From positions 1 to 5,837 of the forward strand of contig VGWZ01000126.1 in assembly GCA_016873595.1 (NCBI GenBank): DNA of 5,837 nucleotides, given 5' to 3'. The notes below the pieces were generated by a model that was given only the letters and a program-made list of their open reading frames with translations, was not told the DNA's origin and ran no database searches. The stretch is from Nitrospira sp. GTDB lineage: Bacteria; Nitrospirota; Thermodesulfovibrionia; Thermodesulfovibrionales; SM23-35. Numbering within the stretch: the first letter of the stretch is position 1; every line of letters begins with the position of its first letter. Below are positions 5,501 through 5,837 of the stretch, one piece after another. A program made the translations under genes and the position numbers.

Positions 5501-5837
5501 TTACCTTACATAATAGCCATAAATAGTATAAATGAAATGACCCTTTATTGTATAGGCATCCATGCCCCATTCATCCGGCAGAGGCCAGAATGGGTCACCA
5601 TCCTTTAGTGCTTTCATTGCAGCGTCATCTAAATTTTTATGGCCCGATGTTCTTACGAGCTCAACTGCTCCCAATCTGCCATTTTTCTTTATGGTAAATT
5701 GTATAATCAAATCTCCATAAATTCCATGTGCTAATGCATCTGGAGGATACATCCAGATGCTTTCTATCTTTTCTTTTAACCTTTTGTTGTATATCAGGAA
5801 TCGGAATTCTTTTGTGTCAAAGGTGATTGCAGTGTCT
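5501..5837 (-). CDS. TonB-family protein, C-terminal domain (5' end cut by window edge)
   Basis: This is the last 111 residues of a gene that continues beyond the right edge. The frame is open from the window end (5836) to the TAA at 5501-5503. The ATG at 5750-5752 is internal, because the residues before it (ending KRLKEKIESIW) complete the usual TonB C-terminal helix 'K..I...W.YP'. Visible family marks are W-MYPPDALAHGIYGDL, then a strand-rich stretch with KKNGRLGAVELVRTSGHKNLDDAA, and PFWPLPDEW near the end. These match the 'YP..A...G..G.v...f.i..dG.l..v.l..sSG...LD.aA..A' pattern of this fold. Such domains normally sit in the periplasm behind an N-terminal anchor and a proline-rich spacer, and contact outer-membrane transporters or act in related envelope roles. 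The N-terminal half is not visible, so a true energy-transducing TonB cannot be told from a TonB-like protein of unknown role. The domain call is firm; the specific function is not. Confidence 0.85.
   Translation of the reverse strand, partial: DTAITFDTKEFRFLIYNKRLKEKIESIWMYPPDALAHGIYGDLIIQFTIKKNGRLGAVELVRTSGHKNLDDAAMKALKDGDPFWPLPDEWGMDAYTIKGHFIYTIYGYYVR

Noticed and set aside
5501..5752. ATG at 5752 as the true start of the TonB-family gene
   Set aside because: The frame stays open to the window edge, and the residues just before it complete the conserved TonB-domain start, so the ATG is internal.

Overview
The window is an AT-rich bacterial segment in which every recognisable gene lies on the minus strand, so transcription runs from right to left. 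The gene types are a TonB-type C-terminal domain protein, a DUF3553-like protein, an HD-GYP response regulator and a very long hybrid kinase. Together they suggest a free-living Gram-negative bacterium rich in two-component and c-di-GMP signalling. The TonB fragment and the DUF3553-like protein remind me of Nitrospirota/Thermodesulfovibrio-like or deltaproteobacterial genomes. That placement is an inference from protein style, not from a marker gene.

Layout from right to left. (1) 5837-5501: the C-terminal part of a TonB-family protein, cut by the window edge. (2) A 76-base gap holding a short degenerate repeat and the ribosome binding site of the next gene. (3) 5424-5203: a 73-residue DUF3553-like protein with a TTG start. 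(4) An 81-base gap with a strong-looking sigma70 promoter placed so that the transcript would begin almost exactly at the next start codon, that is, a probable leaderless mRNA. (5) 5118-4114: a response regulator with an HD-GYP output, a predicted cyclic-di-GMP phosphodiesterase. (6) 4121-738: a 1127-residue soluble hybrid histidine kinase overlapping the previous gene by 8 bases. (7) 766-266: an O6-alkylguanine-DNA alkyltransferase (ogt) overlapping the kinase by about 29 bases. (8) A rho-independent terminator at 219-188 closes the operon. Another hairpin at 229-269 with a T-rich tail on the plus strand may serve a convergent gene. The left 186 bases hold nothing I can identify.

Genes 5 to 7 look like one transcription unit. 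The centre of interest is the kinase: Rossmann-like nucleotide-binding domain, GAF, PAS, coiled coil, HisKA, HATPase, REC, REC, GGDEF. It has no membrane segment, so it should sense cytoplasmic signals, possibly NAD(H) or a related dinucleotide. Its GGDEF domain has lost substrate-binding and catalytic residues (GGDSF, V999, N1008) but keeps the RxxD inhibitory-site motif, so it looks more like a cyclic-di-GMP receptor than a synthase. Paired with an HD-GYP phosphodiesterase regulator, this suggests a circuit in which a soluble kinase reads redox or metabolic state and cyclic-di-GMP, and controls cyclic-di-GMP breakdown. The sequence supports the architecture. The circuit is inference.
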